From the NCBI GenBank assembly GCA_014529385.2, contig CM043950.1, positions 79,666,343 to 79,730,342 of the forward strand: DNA of 64,000 nucleotides, given 5' to 3'. The stretch's first letter is position 1. Each line of letters starts with the position of its first letter. The translations under genes and the position numbers were made by a program. Under the pieces are notes generated by a model, which did no database searches, was not told the DNA's origin, and was given only the letters and a program-made list of their open reading frames with translations. This DNA is from Adiantum capillus-veneris (Eukaryota > Streptophyta > Polypodiopsida > Polypodiales > Pteridaceae). Shown here in pieces: positions 37,462-48,500 of the stretch.

Positions 37462-38078
37462 GACCAAAGTGCTATTAGTCTTGCAAAAGACTATGTTCAA
37501 CATAATAAGTCAAAGCACATTGCTATCCATTATCATTATGTCAGGTATGAAGTACGCAAAGGAACCATTATGGTTGAACACTGTCCAAGTGACCATATGA
37601 TTGCATACATTTTGACCAAAGGCCTCAACGAGTCACGTTTCATCCTCTTGCGCTCGGAGCTTGGAGTTGCTTCGACCTCACTCTTTTTAGATTAGCTTCT
37701 TTGCTATTGTAATAGCTTTGTACATATGACATTGTAATCTTTTAGGTACCATGCACTATGCACACTCCACATTTGCACATTGTGATCTCTAAGTCACTTG
37801 AATATTTGTACATAGATGCACAATTCACTTTCACATCATCATCGATGGTTCATATTTTCACATTGTATAGGGGCTTGGGTTTTTCCCTTGAACTCCCCAA
37901 GGGTTTTTTCATCCAAAGCTAGAGACCTTTTTTTGAGTGGGGGTGTTGGAGCTATATATGGCTCACTCTACTCAACTTGGTCTCACCTATATATTTGTAT
38001 CTTGTCCTCAATATGAATCAGTCTTTGGGAGCGTATATGGTGTGTCTCTTGTCTCGTCTCTCTCTCTTTCTCTCTACA
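37462..38078 (+). mobile_element. 5'-truncated copia fragment (RNase H end plus LTR)
   Basis: Encodes QSAISLAKDYVQHNKSKHIA through ILTKGLNESRF and STSLFLD (stop at 37,693-37,695), then untranslated sequence, the polypurine tract TGAGTGGGGG and a 135-bp LTR. It is closely similar to the left end of the 19,379-24,617 element, in opposite orientation. The open frame continues unbroken from the upstream ParB-like exon, giving a fusion frame from 37,366 to 37,695. Confidence 0.9.
37944..38078 (+). repeat. Copia 3' LTR (135 bp)
   Basis: Starts TGTTGGAGC and ends TCTCTACA, matching the LTRs at 19.4 and 24.5 kb. No second LTR or target duplication belongs to this fragment. Confidence 0.95.
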
Positions 38079-38626
38079 TCTCAACAAAAAGAAGCCTGCC
38101 AAGATTAAGGGGGACAAAGGCTTTGAATGGGGCTATTTTGGTAGGGTCTCCTCCACCTTTGACCCCTAAAAAGGTAGGGGGAAGGGGGGGGGAGGGGTAA
38201 CCATTTAAAAAGTAGGGAAGGGGGGGGTAAACCATTTGAAAAGTAGGGGGGTAGGGGGTCTTCTCTCTCTACCTTTTTGGCCAACTTGTAAGTGGCCTCT
38301 TAACTCTCCCATGCCACCTAAGCAAATCCGTGGGTCAAAGAGGTTAAAAAAATGACTTTTTTCAAAAACTTTCAAAAAAACTCTATTCCCCCCTAAAAAG
38401 TACCCCCAACATATACACATAATACAAAAAAGTTTTTTAAGTTAAATTACTCAAAATTCAACATTTTTTGACTCCCTCCAAACTTTTAGAAAATTCCCCC
38501 AAAAATTGAAAACTGTCTCTCCTAATCTAAGCTCCTCTCCTACACCCATCCCCCTTGCACCTGCACCTGCTGCTGCACCTACGCACCCATCTCTCCATCC
38601 TTCAAGCTCCATCTCTCCATCCTACA
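38079..38626 (+). other. Left end of the candidate element and 5' leader
   Basis: Contains two direct copies of a TAAACCATTTGAAAAGTAGGG-like unit with G runs (38,183-38,252), an AT-rich segment, and from about 38,515 a strongly CT-rich leader (CTCTCC..CATCTCTCCATCC) up to the ATG at 38,627. A pyrimidine-rich leader of this kind is common just upstream of plant start codons. No TATA box was assigned. Confidence 0.5.
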
Positions 38627-41500
38627 ATGCCTCTTGACGACGTGACCAATGTCCCAGCAAGCTCTTCATGCGGTAGGTCTCCAGGGCTTTTCCTACGTCT
38701 ACCTCAAGAGTATGTTCCGACAAAGAAAACATGCTTGGGTACATTACCTTCAGCCAAGGAACGCCGCGCTCAAGGGGAGAAGAATGTGGATCTCTGGACA
38801 GACGGATGCTTGTATCCAAAGGATCCTTCTCTCAATGTTCATCCGTCTTTTACAAACATTCCATCACTGTTGCAATACGTTGGAAATGGAGAGCAAGGTT
38901 TGTTGGGATACTGCAAGAGACTCAACAAACACGAGATTACGCGGTCCGAGATCTACTTTCGTCATTGGCAGTTGCTCAATGGGAGTTTCCACAATCTTCA
39001 AGATCAGATGCAAACAGCTACTAGTGCGCTTGAGGAGGCAAAGAGCACCATCACAACCAAGGAAAATGTAATTAAAAAGCTTGAGGATACTCTTTCACAC
39101 ATGAAGAGTATTGCCATGGGAGGTAGGGTGAGGAAACAAGAGTTGTCCAAAATTCAGACTCTTGCACCACATGGAGGTGCAAGAAAACGAAGGGTGACAT
39201 CTATGAGGTAACATGTTCTATCCCTCATGTTGTTTAAGTTTAATACGGCTCATCATTGTTGTTTTGGGCAATAGGAACTTCGTCCAAGAAACGTGCGGCG
39301 GCGAGAATGCGTCAGCTAGGGCTACTTTACTTCGTTCTTGTTTCAACAAAGAGGATTTTATTGGGATGCTTGATGCTCTAGAGGCAAAACACTTGAAAGA
39401 CTCAATCACTAAGAGAGTTCTTAGAGATTTTTCTAATATTGTCACTGATCTAGATGTTCAGGATATTTGTGATGCTGTTGGGATTAGTACCAAGGGCTAT
39501 CAAGCAATACATCAAGTGTTAAAAGATGCATTAAGAAGTCGAGGAGTCGCTGAAAACCTATTCCCACTTCCTCACAGAGTGAAGAGTTCCAAGAAGGTGT
39601 CAAATGAAGATGTTGTTCACCGATTAGGGGACTACTTGTATATTGAAGACACGATGCCTCTTCAGTCACTCCGTAGCAAATCACAAGGAAGGAAGGGCCG
39701 CGGGAAGGGACGCGGTGCTGTTTCTAATAGTGTGTTGCGGACCGAAGGGTTTGTTTAAACCAAATTCAACAATATCTTTGTGGACTTGATACGATTGCAG
39801 CAGTCCATGGCTGTTTTCTACAATTTGAGTGATGCAGGTTAGTTTAGAGTTTCCTACATGCTCTATGATGTGTCATAACATGCATTCTGAGGCTTTATGT
39901 TGTTGGCAGTTCTTGAAGGCAAGCTTTTGTTCGTGCTGAAGTTGGATGAGTGTGTAATTGTTAAAGGGAGAAAGTTGGAGAGAATGAGCATCACGCTTAT
40001 GAATGAAGCCCTAGCTTATGCCAAGCAATCTTGCAGTTCGAGTGAAGCGACAAAGCCCTATTTTAGTGTGCAATCAGAGAAGGATATATGGTGGCTTGGT
40101 GCAATTGAAGTTCCGAAAGAGACACATGAAGTCCTTGCATGGATTTTCAGTAGAATCCCATGGGTCACAGAGGTCATTAAAGCTCAAATAAATGGTGAGA
40201 AGCTCATGGTTCCAGGACGTGGGGAGTTTGATGTTGAATGGCATTTAGGTGGTGATCTAAAGACCATAAAGTGCATGCTTGGATGCAAACAAGGTGCAAA
40301 TTCTTTACTTCCCTGTCCATTCTGTACGAAAGGGCACAAGAGAAGTCGAGCAACTCAAGTGGAAGGTCAGGACGATGATAATGATGACCATATAAATAGG
40401 GAGTGGCAAAGTTCGGTTCTTTCATGTGATATGCTGCAGATGCCCAATAGGGATAGCAAAGATCCTGGGTGGAATCCCATAATTCCCTTCTCCCTCAAAA
40501 ATGTTCACTTTTGCACATTGCATGCGTTTATGCGAATATTTGATAGGATCTTAAAGCATCACATTGATTATGCTTTCACAATGAAGCCCCTTCAACGGTC
40601 AAAAGACTCCTTGCAGGGGGTGGAGACGCTCCTTAATGAGATTGGATGTCACCGATCAAGGGTGAACATTGTAGCAGAGACTTGTAGGGAGAAGACATAT
40701 GAGGTGGCACAGAAGGTTTCCATGAATGGAGCCAAAGCACGTCGATTTTTCAAGAAGATGTCAAAGTCTCCAATGCAGGTATCCAAGGCAAATGTCGATC
40801 TAGCAAGTGAGAAGCGGTGGGAGTTGTGGAAAGATTTGTGTTCATGCACGACGGACAAAGATCCCAATGTGGAGGTTGCTAACCAACGCAAGCTAGTATG
40901 GTCATCCTTTCAAAAGGTTGTGCAATTGATGAATCTTTCAAGCACCACCGTTTAGCAGCGAGAGGAGTTCAAGAAGGTGCTTTATGAATTGACAAAGGCC
41001 GCTAAGAACGGATGGTCTGAAAGCAAGATTACACACTACATGGTTTGTTTTAACGGACTTAATACATATGCAATGTTTGAAAATGTAACTTTTCTATTCG
41101 CTTATCTCCTTTTTGGTTGTTTTAGCACATTCTCTATGCGCATGGTGCATACTTCATGGACTGCTATGGTTTGCTTGATATATGGAGTACACAAGGCATG
41201 GAGAAGTCCCACTATTGAGCAAAAGGAGTCTACTTAAAGAATACTCGGCACGGTGGTGGTAGTTCACACTCCAACTACCTCCAAGAGATGCTTCATTGGT
41301 TTCTTAGGCACACCTTTGGGAGAACTCGTACTATTGAGAAAGCAAGAGAATCGATGTTAGAAAAGCAGTTACGCAACGCTTCCCGTACTGTAGCATCCGA
41401 GAAGTGGAAACGCTCGCGAGCGTCCCTCGGCCACGAAGCTTGGCGTGCAGCTAAATATCGAAAAGGCAGTGTTTGGGCGTCGCGTCAGCCGTCCGCATGA
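38627..41500 (+). pseudogene. Four-exon transposase-like gene
   Basis: Exons 38,627-39,207, 39,275-39,837, 39,910-41,042 and 41,126-41,500 join in one frame of 884 codons, with introns of 67, 72 and 83 bp (all GT-AG). Three in-frame stops remain (39,756 TAA, 40,953 TAG, 41,216 TGA). Exon 1 carries a coiled coil (LQDQMQTATSALEEAKSTI). Exon 2 ends in a Lys/Gly-rich SQGRKGRGKGRG. Exon 3 has DECVIVKGRKLERMS, EWHLGGDLKTIKCMLGC and a CPFC pair, then NVHFCTLHAFMRI. Exon 4 has HILYAHGAYFMDCYGLLDIW, GMEKSHY and NTRHGGGSSHSN. The GGDLK...CPFC and EKSHY..RHGG signature recalls RNase H-fold mobile-element proteins of protists and invertebrates. This is from memory and tentative. I cannot name a superfamily. 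Confidence 0.6.
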
Positions 41501-41641
41501 TCCTGGTTTAGTTGTTCAATTCAATTGCTTTATTTGAGTTTCACTCAATTGGCCACATAGTGTGAAAGGGCCCAAATCTCAAAAAAACCTATTTAAAGGT
41601 TGAAGGGGCTCATTTTGTCATCTTCCCTACTAGGTGCAACC

Positions 41642-42505
41642 ATGGCACGAACAAAACAAACGGCTAGGATTGCATATCCAGAGGGGCTGGATGGCCAATG
41701 ACTCTAAGGTACAGCAACAGAAGCTGGAACTTCACAAGCTCAAGGTGAAGTCCACACAGAAGAAGCTGGAGCTTCAAATCAGCATGGGCAGTCCTCTACA
41801 GCAGCAAAAGAGAGACGGAAGCATCGTCTTGTTGTCTATTCATCGGACTCCAACGATTCTGATGGCAACACGGAGGATGAGAGCGACCAGGGCAAAGAAA
41901 CAAACAGCCAAAAGCAGCCGTCAAAAGGCTCCGAAGAGACACAAACGGATGAAGATGCCCCATGGGTTGGCGTCCAAATACAAACTTATCAGGCTCACAT
42001 GTCTATTGGGGGTAAGACACTTCCTAAAGGGAGTGGACCTACACCATCACATCCGGTCTATAGTGAAGAGCACGAATCAGATGGAGAGTGGGTGGAATCC
42101 GATTATGAGGTGTTGGAAGTGCCTGTGCATAAAAAAAAGAGAAAGAGCATTGTCTACAAGAAGAGGAAGCAAGCTGCCCCGACTCGTGCCAAAAATGAAC
42201 CTCCACGTCGACCTCAGAAGGTACGAAAGCGCAGCCGTGCTTTTGCAGAGATTCGACACTATCAAAAGAGCACCGAGCTCTTGATTCGGAGGGCCCCTTT
42301 TGCAAGGCTATGCAGGGAGGTTTTGCAATTGTACAACACTCAGTTTCGGATGGGCGCCGTGGCCATAGAGGCAGTCCAAGAGGCAGCAGAGCAATATTTA
42401 ACTGGCATATTCGAGTATTCTAACCTCTGTGCCATCCATGCAAAGCGTGTAACCATTATGCCCAAGGATATGCAGCTTGCTCGCCGTTTGCGCCATGAGG
42501 AGTAG
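41642..42505 (+). pseudogene. Histone H3-like protein with H3 tail, long linker and full histone fold
   Basis: The ATG at 41,642, in good context (AACCATGG), opens MARTKQTAR, the exact first residues of histone H3, then IAYPEGLDGQ. Two stops follow (41,699 TGA, 41,705 TAA). The same frame then stays open to 42,505: an acidic Ser/Glu/Asp/Gln linker, a Met at 41,999, [17 protein letters not shown], a basic KKKRK and KKRK cluster, and finally the H3 core with [29 protein letters not shown] and [20 protein letters not shown]. Counting from Met 41,999 (168 aa), K90, R103, R106, R117, C144, H147, K156 and D157 match H3 K56, R69, R72, R83, C110, H113, K122 and D123. Loop 1 has canonical length, unlike many CENH3 proteins. 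If the stops are real, only the 168-residue form or a 19-residue tail peptide could be made. Confidence 0.85.
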
Positions 42506-44880
42506 CTTGTAATTAGGCATCAACCTTTTTGTATTTACGGAACTCCAAGATTGGGAAGAATTTGAATACAAGCGTCTTTTGGTTCAATATCCCACTCTGT
42601 GCATTGTATTGGGAATAATTTGAATATAAGCTTCTTTTATTGTATACCCCAGTGCGCAATGTATTGTTTTAATTCTGCACCATGCAATGTAGCAGTGGTT
42701 CAAGTTTTGTTTACCTTCTATTGTATGTATGTAGCCATTAGCTTGTTATTGTGAAAAATTGCCTACGTTTAGCACCTTGGCTAAGTGGGGCAGGCACTTC
42801 TTGATGTATCCATGCTATGTGACTCACTATTGCATGGCAAAAACATCTACAAAGTGTTCAAAATGGTTTGGAATTCCCCCAAGTGGGCTGCTGGAATTCA
42901 TCCCCCCTTAGTCCATATCAGTCCTAAACTCCACAAAGGGCTTAGATATTGCCACAAAGTTTACTCTTGTGGTTTGTTAATACAACTTTAGGTATCTGGG
43001 GCAAGATGGGCTTAAGGTTACCTGGGTATCCATGTCTTCCTGGTTTGCAGCTGGGTATTATTGTCTTCTCACTCTGTTTAGTAACTGGATATGCTCCTAT
43101 TCTCCAAGAAGGATTTAGATATTGCCACAGTTTTGTGGTTTGTTAATACATCTTTAGGTATCTGGGGCAAGATGGGCTTTAGGTTACCTAGGTATCCATG
43201 TGTTTCTCTTTTACAACTGGGTATTAATGCCTTGAAACTTTGTTTTGTACTTGGGTATGCTCTTAGATGTGTCCAAATTCATCTGCCACAAGTGCGCGCA
43301 TTTGCACACTTCATCTGCTGATGGAAAGCCCTAATGCGCGCCCTTGTGGCAGCATTGTTTAGGCACTTCCAAGCCCTTTACTAGGCACATACATAACTTT
43401 GGAAGCCTAGAAATAACAAAGTATACATTTTTTAAATTTTAATGCTAAGAGGCGGAAGTGCAAAAAATACACCCGGTGGCCTCTACACCAAGACTATGCA
43501 CAATGGCCTCATCATGGGGAATACACAATAGGGGCACCACCTAGCAAGATATGCGGCTAGGACGCATACATATACACAATGAAGCATGCCATGGAAAACA
43601 ATTTCAAGATCCACGCCCAAATGTGGAACGGGGTGATCAGAGAATAAGGTGAGGGGAGTGGTGAATGAGTGAGAATGGGCTTGCTACTTGTGCATGTTAG
43701 TAAGGAAGATGATGAGGTCGGGGAAACTTGCGAGTATGATCACTTATCGTACAAGAGGTGGCGAATCCGCACACCTCAAGATGGAAGTAGCAAGATGATA
43801 GGAATATGAGAGGGAGAGAGAGGGTGTGTGTGTATGGTGGCGAATCCGCACACCTTTACATAAGCAGAAAAAAAAGGCAAGGAACAAGCATATACCATAC
43901 TCACAATGAGATGTATCCAAAGCGACACAAAGTATGGCACCAAAATGGAGTGTGTTGGTTGCTTGCAAAAGATGAATACAATAGGTAGCGTATGGCAGAA
44001 AAATGACAAGGGAGCAAGATCGTAGGAGGCATAATGGAGAGATGGGACCTGATGGCGAGGAATATCATGAGTGTGTCCACCCTTCTTGAAATTGTGCCTT
44101 CAACCCTTAATTACAAGTGGTGTGGTGCTCATCTTTTATGCATGGTGATGGTGATGATGATGGTGTTGTGATTATGTGATTAGGGTTCATGCTACAAGCA
44201 TGTAGAACAAGAGTGTGTATGGATAGGTGTGTGTGTGTGTGTATCCCTCCTCAAGTGAGCTCTCATGGTCTCCGTATATAGGGAAGGAGGGAAGGATTTA
44301 GCAATGTTTCTATTTGAGGTGAGTGTCCCACTTTGGTGACTAGGAAAATGGGGTGCATGTGACTGTGGCTCCCATCTTGTCTCCTCATTATTTAAAATAC
44401 CAGAGTCAATAGAGAGAGAGAAGAAGAGAGGATGTGGGTAGGATGTAGAGGATAGGAGATATTTACAATAGTTTAGCTTTGGCTAGACATAAGCTTATTA
44501 GGAAGAGAAGAGAAAGGTAAGAAAATTACAAGAGAGGTTGTCGAAGGTAGATATTTGTTGATGAGGATGGATCCTCCAAAAATGGTGATAGAATTACTCT
44601 AAACTAGCCAAGACCTCGTTAAAAGAGCATTGTCTCTTGTAATCATGCTTGAAGACTTGTAGAACCATAGCCATTCTAGAAGGAAGAAAAGTGGGGATGG
44701 CCTGTGTCACCATTACACGCGAAAACTGGGGTCCACTACAAAAATCATATCTCCGTGTTCATAACTCCAAAAATTCTGAAAAAAATTGAGCTACAAGTTG
44801 AGATCACGAGCTACATCTTTCATGTTAAACGCACCTTCAGATTTGGGGTTCTTCTTTACTTTAAAAATTCAGCGAAATAA
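42506..44880. other. Non-coding, with a tandem duplication; may include LTR sequence
   Basis: 3' flank of the H3-like gene, then two direct copies of a 173-bp segment starting at 42,943 and 43,116 (TTTAGATATTGCCACA.., GGTATCTGGGGCAAGATGGG). From about 43,340 to 44,880 there is no gene. Part of this may be the remainder of the gypsy 3' LTR, because the matching right copy is cut short. Confidence 0.45.
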
Positions 44881-45358
44881 TGTATTATTTGTGGCTGCAA
44901 AAGTCTTTTGGTGGTCCCCTTTGAGTGGACTTCTCTCTTGCCTTCAAGTGTAAGCTCCTTCATGTGTATGAAAACATGACCTAGAGTGTTGAAAAGATTG
45001 GCAATCATCTAGATGGAGGTATTATTGAAATTTGAAAGTGGGGTTGAGGTTTGAAAATGAAAACTAGTGAATAAAATATTTGATAGAGTGGAATAATATA
45101 TATACATGAAAAATACATTAGAAAATACTAGAATATATATATATTTAATATTTAAAGTCAAAAGAGAGATCAACAAAGAAAGCTTACTTATTCTGCTACA
45201 TCGTGATTGATTAGCATAAGTATTATTTATTTAATAAAGGCTAAAACGTTAGTGAAAAAGGGAAGAAAAAAATCAAAAGTAACTTATATAATAGGAAATA
45301 TTTTTGGTAAAAGAGAAAAAATATGGGGGGGTTCCCATGCATGGAAAAGCATGCCTCA
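44881..45358 (-). repeat. 3' LTR (or its end) of the gypsy element
   Basis: Nearly identical to 50,030-50,507, with only a few substitutions (for example GGCTGC/GGCTAC and CTCCTTC/CTCCATC). A very AT-rich middle contains an ATATATATA run. The true LTR may be longer to the left. Confidence 0.85.
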
Positions 45359-45376
45359 TTAGCCCTCCCCCTAAGG
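45359..45376 (-). promoter_or_regulatory. Polypurine tract of the gypsy element
   Basis: On the minus strand TTAGGGGGAGGGCTAA directly precedes the LTR start TGAGGCATGC. Confidence 0.8.
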
Positions 45377-45548
45377 CTAGAGGTATTCATGCCTCTAGCG
45401 TTGTACCTGATTCTTCTTCAATTGAGGTGGAGAAGTCTCCCTCCTCGGGGATTTCCATCATAGGTGCTTGATCAAATCTCAAAAAGTACTGCTTCAACCT
45501 CCATCCATTGACACGTGTTTTGTGGAGCCTACCATCTGCATCCATCAA

Positions 45549-48500
45549 TCAGTAACTGCCATTGGCGTAGCGCTTTCTAATGACAAATGGCCCCTGCCAT
45601 CTAGGTGAAAACTTTTTATCCTTCCTAGTGTCAAACCTGTTATCATACCGTAGGACCAACATACCTTTCTTGAGACCTTTTTCCCTAAGTCCCTTGTTGA
45701 AGGTAAGTCGACGTTGCTCTGCCTGTGCTTCATAATAGTTGATAGCATCTTCTCTATCTAGTTGAAGCCTCTCTAGATCAAGAATGTGGTTGTGGAGATG
45801 AGCATTAGGACGTTCCACCTGCCGAGCTAGCACCCTAAGACTAGCCAATTGTACTTCAATGGGTAAAATGGCTTCCTTACCAAACACCAAGTGATATGGT
45901 GTGAACCCAAGGGATGTGCAAAATGAAGTGCGATAGGCCCAAAGTGCAGCCATAAGATGTTTGTCCCAATCACTTTTGTGATTGTTTACATGCTTAGTGA
46001 TGACCTTGCAGATCATACCATTTACCTTTTCCACCAAACCATTGCATTGTGGGTAGTAGGGAGTTGAGTGTCGTCGTGAGATACCTAACTTCTCCATCAT
46101 CTCTACTACAAGGTCTCCTCTAAAACCTGGTCCCCTGTCAGAAATTATTTCAAGAGGAGTGCCAAAACGGAAGCAAATGTTTTCAAATACGAACTTAGCC
46201 ACTTCCTTAGCTGTAATCCGGGTGGTGGCAACTGCTTCAGCCCACTTGGTCATGTAGTCCACATCCATGATGATATAAAATTTACCTGATTGGATCCTTT
46301 GCAAAGGCCCAGTAGCATCAATTCCCCATTTCTCAAATGGTCCATATGAGATTATAGGAGTCTGTGGCTCATATGTGAGCCTCCTATCCCCTGTCTTTTG
46401 ACATTCCTTGCATGTTTTACACCAATGATGCACATCCCTATGTAGACTAGGCCATACAAACCCGGCTTGTAGAATCTTTCTACTAGTGATGTCAAGTGCA
46501 AAGTGTCCTCCGCAAACACCATCATGGCAACTTGAAACGATTTCAGTGATCTCTCTAGAGAGAGGTACACGCCTAAGAATTTGATCCTTACCCTTGCAGT
46601 AGAGGTCGTCATTGATAAGGCGGTATTTTGTTGCCTTGCGCACAAGCCACTGCTTTTGGCCCTTAGTAAGATCCTTAGGACACTCTCCTGTGTCCAAGAA
46701 ACTCATGATGTCAGGCATACCATCGCTACCTTGGAAGAGAGGCAGCTTCAACTTAATAGCACCCACCACTGAAACATCTTGCAACTTCTCTCTAGCTAGA
46801 GCATCTGCTTCTTGATTTTCTGCTCGAGGGACATGATGTAATTGTACAACTTGAAATTTCCCTAAAAGTTCCTTGACTTTGCGCAAATGGCCTAGCAAGA
46901 TATGATTTTTACAAGGCCAAGTTCCTTGTATTTGTTTTATTAAAAGCATGGCATCACCAAATACATTTAACCGTTGAATGCCCTGTGTCACACACCACTC
47001 TAACCCAAGAGTTAAAGCTGCATATTCTGCCTCATTGTTAGAGTGACAATCCAAGAGATTCCCAATGGAGAAAACCTTGTCCCCTTGCTCGTTGAAGATG
47101 ACAATGCCTGCTGCAGCTTTGTCCACTTTCCTCTTGTAGGCTCCATCAAAGAAAAGAGAGTGAGCCTCCTCTACCTTAGGGACTTCCAGCACAGGTGTAA
47201 TATCTTCATCATTTGGCTTTATCTTTAGCTTATTTTCATAGTGGCGATGAGTGAGAATACCTCCTAGACTGGCCCTTGTGGAGTTCTCCACTTGCATTTT
47301 GTAGTCAAACTCTTGTAGCCTTGTGAGCCATTTGGAAATCCTAGAAGAAACAGCCATGTGCTACATTACATAAGGAAATACCTCTTCCATTGTTAAGATT
47401 ATGAATGGTCTAGACAATAAATAAGAGCGAAATTTGGTGGTAGAAAACATTAATGCAAGCACCATGTGCTCCACTGCCGTGTATCCCTTTTCTGATGGGG
47501 TCATCATTCGACTAGAGAAGTAGATAGGACGCATGAAAGAAGTTTGAGGATCCTTTTGCATCAATACAGTCCCAAGTGTGTCATTTCCAACACTAGGGTT
47601 TACATAGAATGGCTCGTCCCACTTTGGTGGTGCTATGGTGGGAAGTGAAGCTAGAATTTGTTTTACCTCGTTGAATTGTTGTTCATTTTCTTCACTCCAA
47701 GTGAAGATCTCTTGATGGGTAACTTGTTGTAAAGGGAGAACCACTTGGGAGAGCAAGTGAATGAACCTACTCAAATACCTCACCTTTTGAAGAAAAGAGA
47801 CCAATTGCTTTGTTGTGGTGGGAGAGGTCAAAGCCACCAAGGCTTGAACCTTGCTTGGGTCAGCTTCAATGCCGTTGGCCGAGATCACATGGCCAAGAAG
47901 AGTAACCTTACTTTCACCAATGTGGCATTTCTCCACATTGAGTTGGCCACCCAAAGCTTGTAGCCTAACTAGACCTTCATAAACTTTCTCCAAATGAAGA
48001 GAGCGAGATCTATAGATGCAAAAGTCATCAATAAAAACATGGATTGATTTTCCAAAGAATGGCTGAAAAACAAATGTCACATATCACTGAAAAGTGGCTA
48101 GAGCATTAGTGAGACCAAAAGGCATAACTCTGTAAGCAAAACATCCCCATGGTGTGATGAAGGTTGTCTTCTTTTGATCTTCTTCAGCGATGCTAATTTG
48201 GAAGTAGCCTGAGTAGCCATCACATACCGTGTAGCGCTCATGTCCTGCTACCTCATTGAGTATTTCGTCTTGAAAAGGAAGAGGAAAATGGTCCCTCTTT
48301 GTGGCTGCATTAAGAGGTTTGTAATCAACACAAACCCTCCACTTACCATTCTTCTTTGGTGTGACTACCACTGGAGAAACCCACTCCGAGTCTTCAACAG
48401 GATAGATAAAACCGGCTTCTAGCAATTTCCTCACCTCTTTGAGTAGGGCGTCTTGTTGAATTACTCCTAGCCGCCTGAGCTTCTGCACTACAGGTTTACT

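Noticed and set aside
41870-41960. H3-tail-like text ([15 protein letters not shown]) in another frame inside the linker of the H3-like gene
   Set aside because: It lies in a frame without the histone fold and overlaps the acidic linker frame that joins tail and fold; Lys/Arg-rich text is expected from this composition. Probably coincidence.
41642-42505. Centromeric H3 (CENH3) as identity of the H3-like gene
   Set aside because: Loop 1 has the same length as canonical H3, and the C-terminal [13 protein letters not shown] is canonical, whereas CENH3 usually differs in both.
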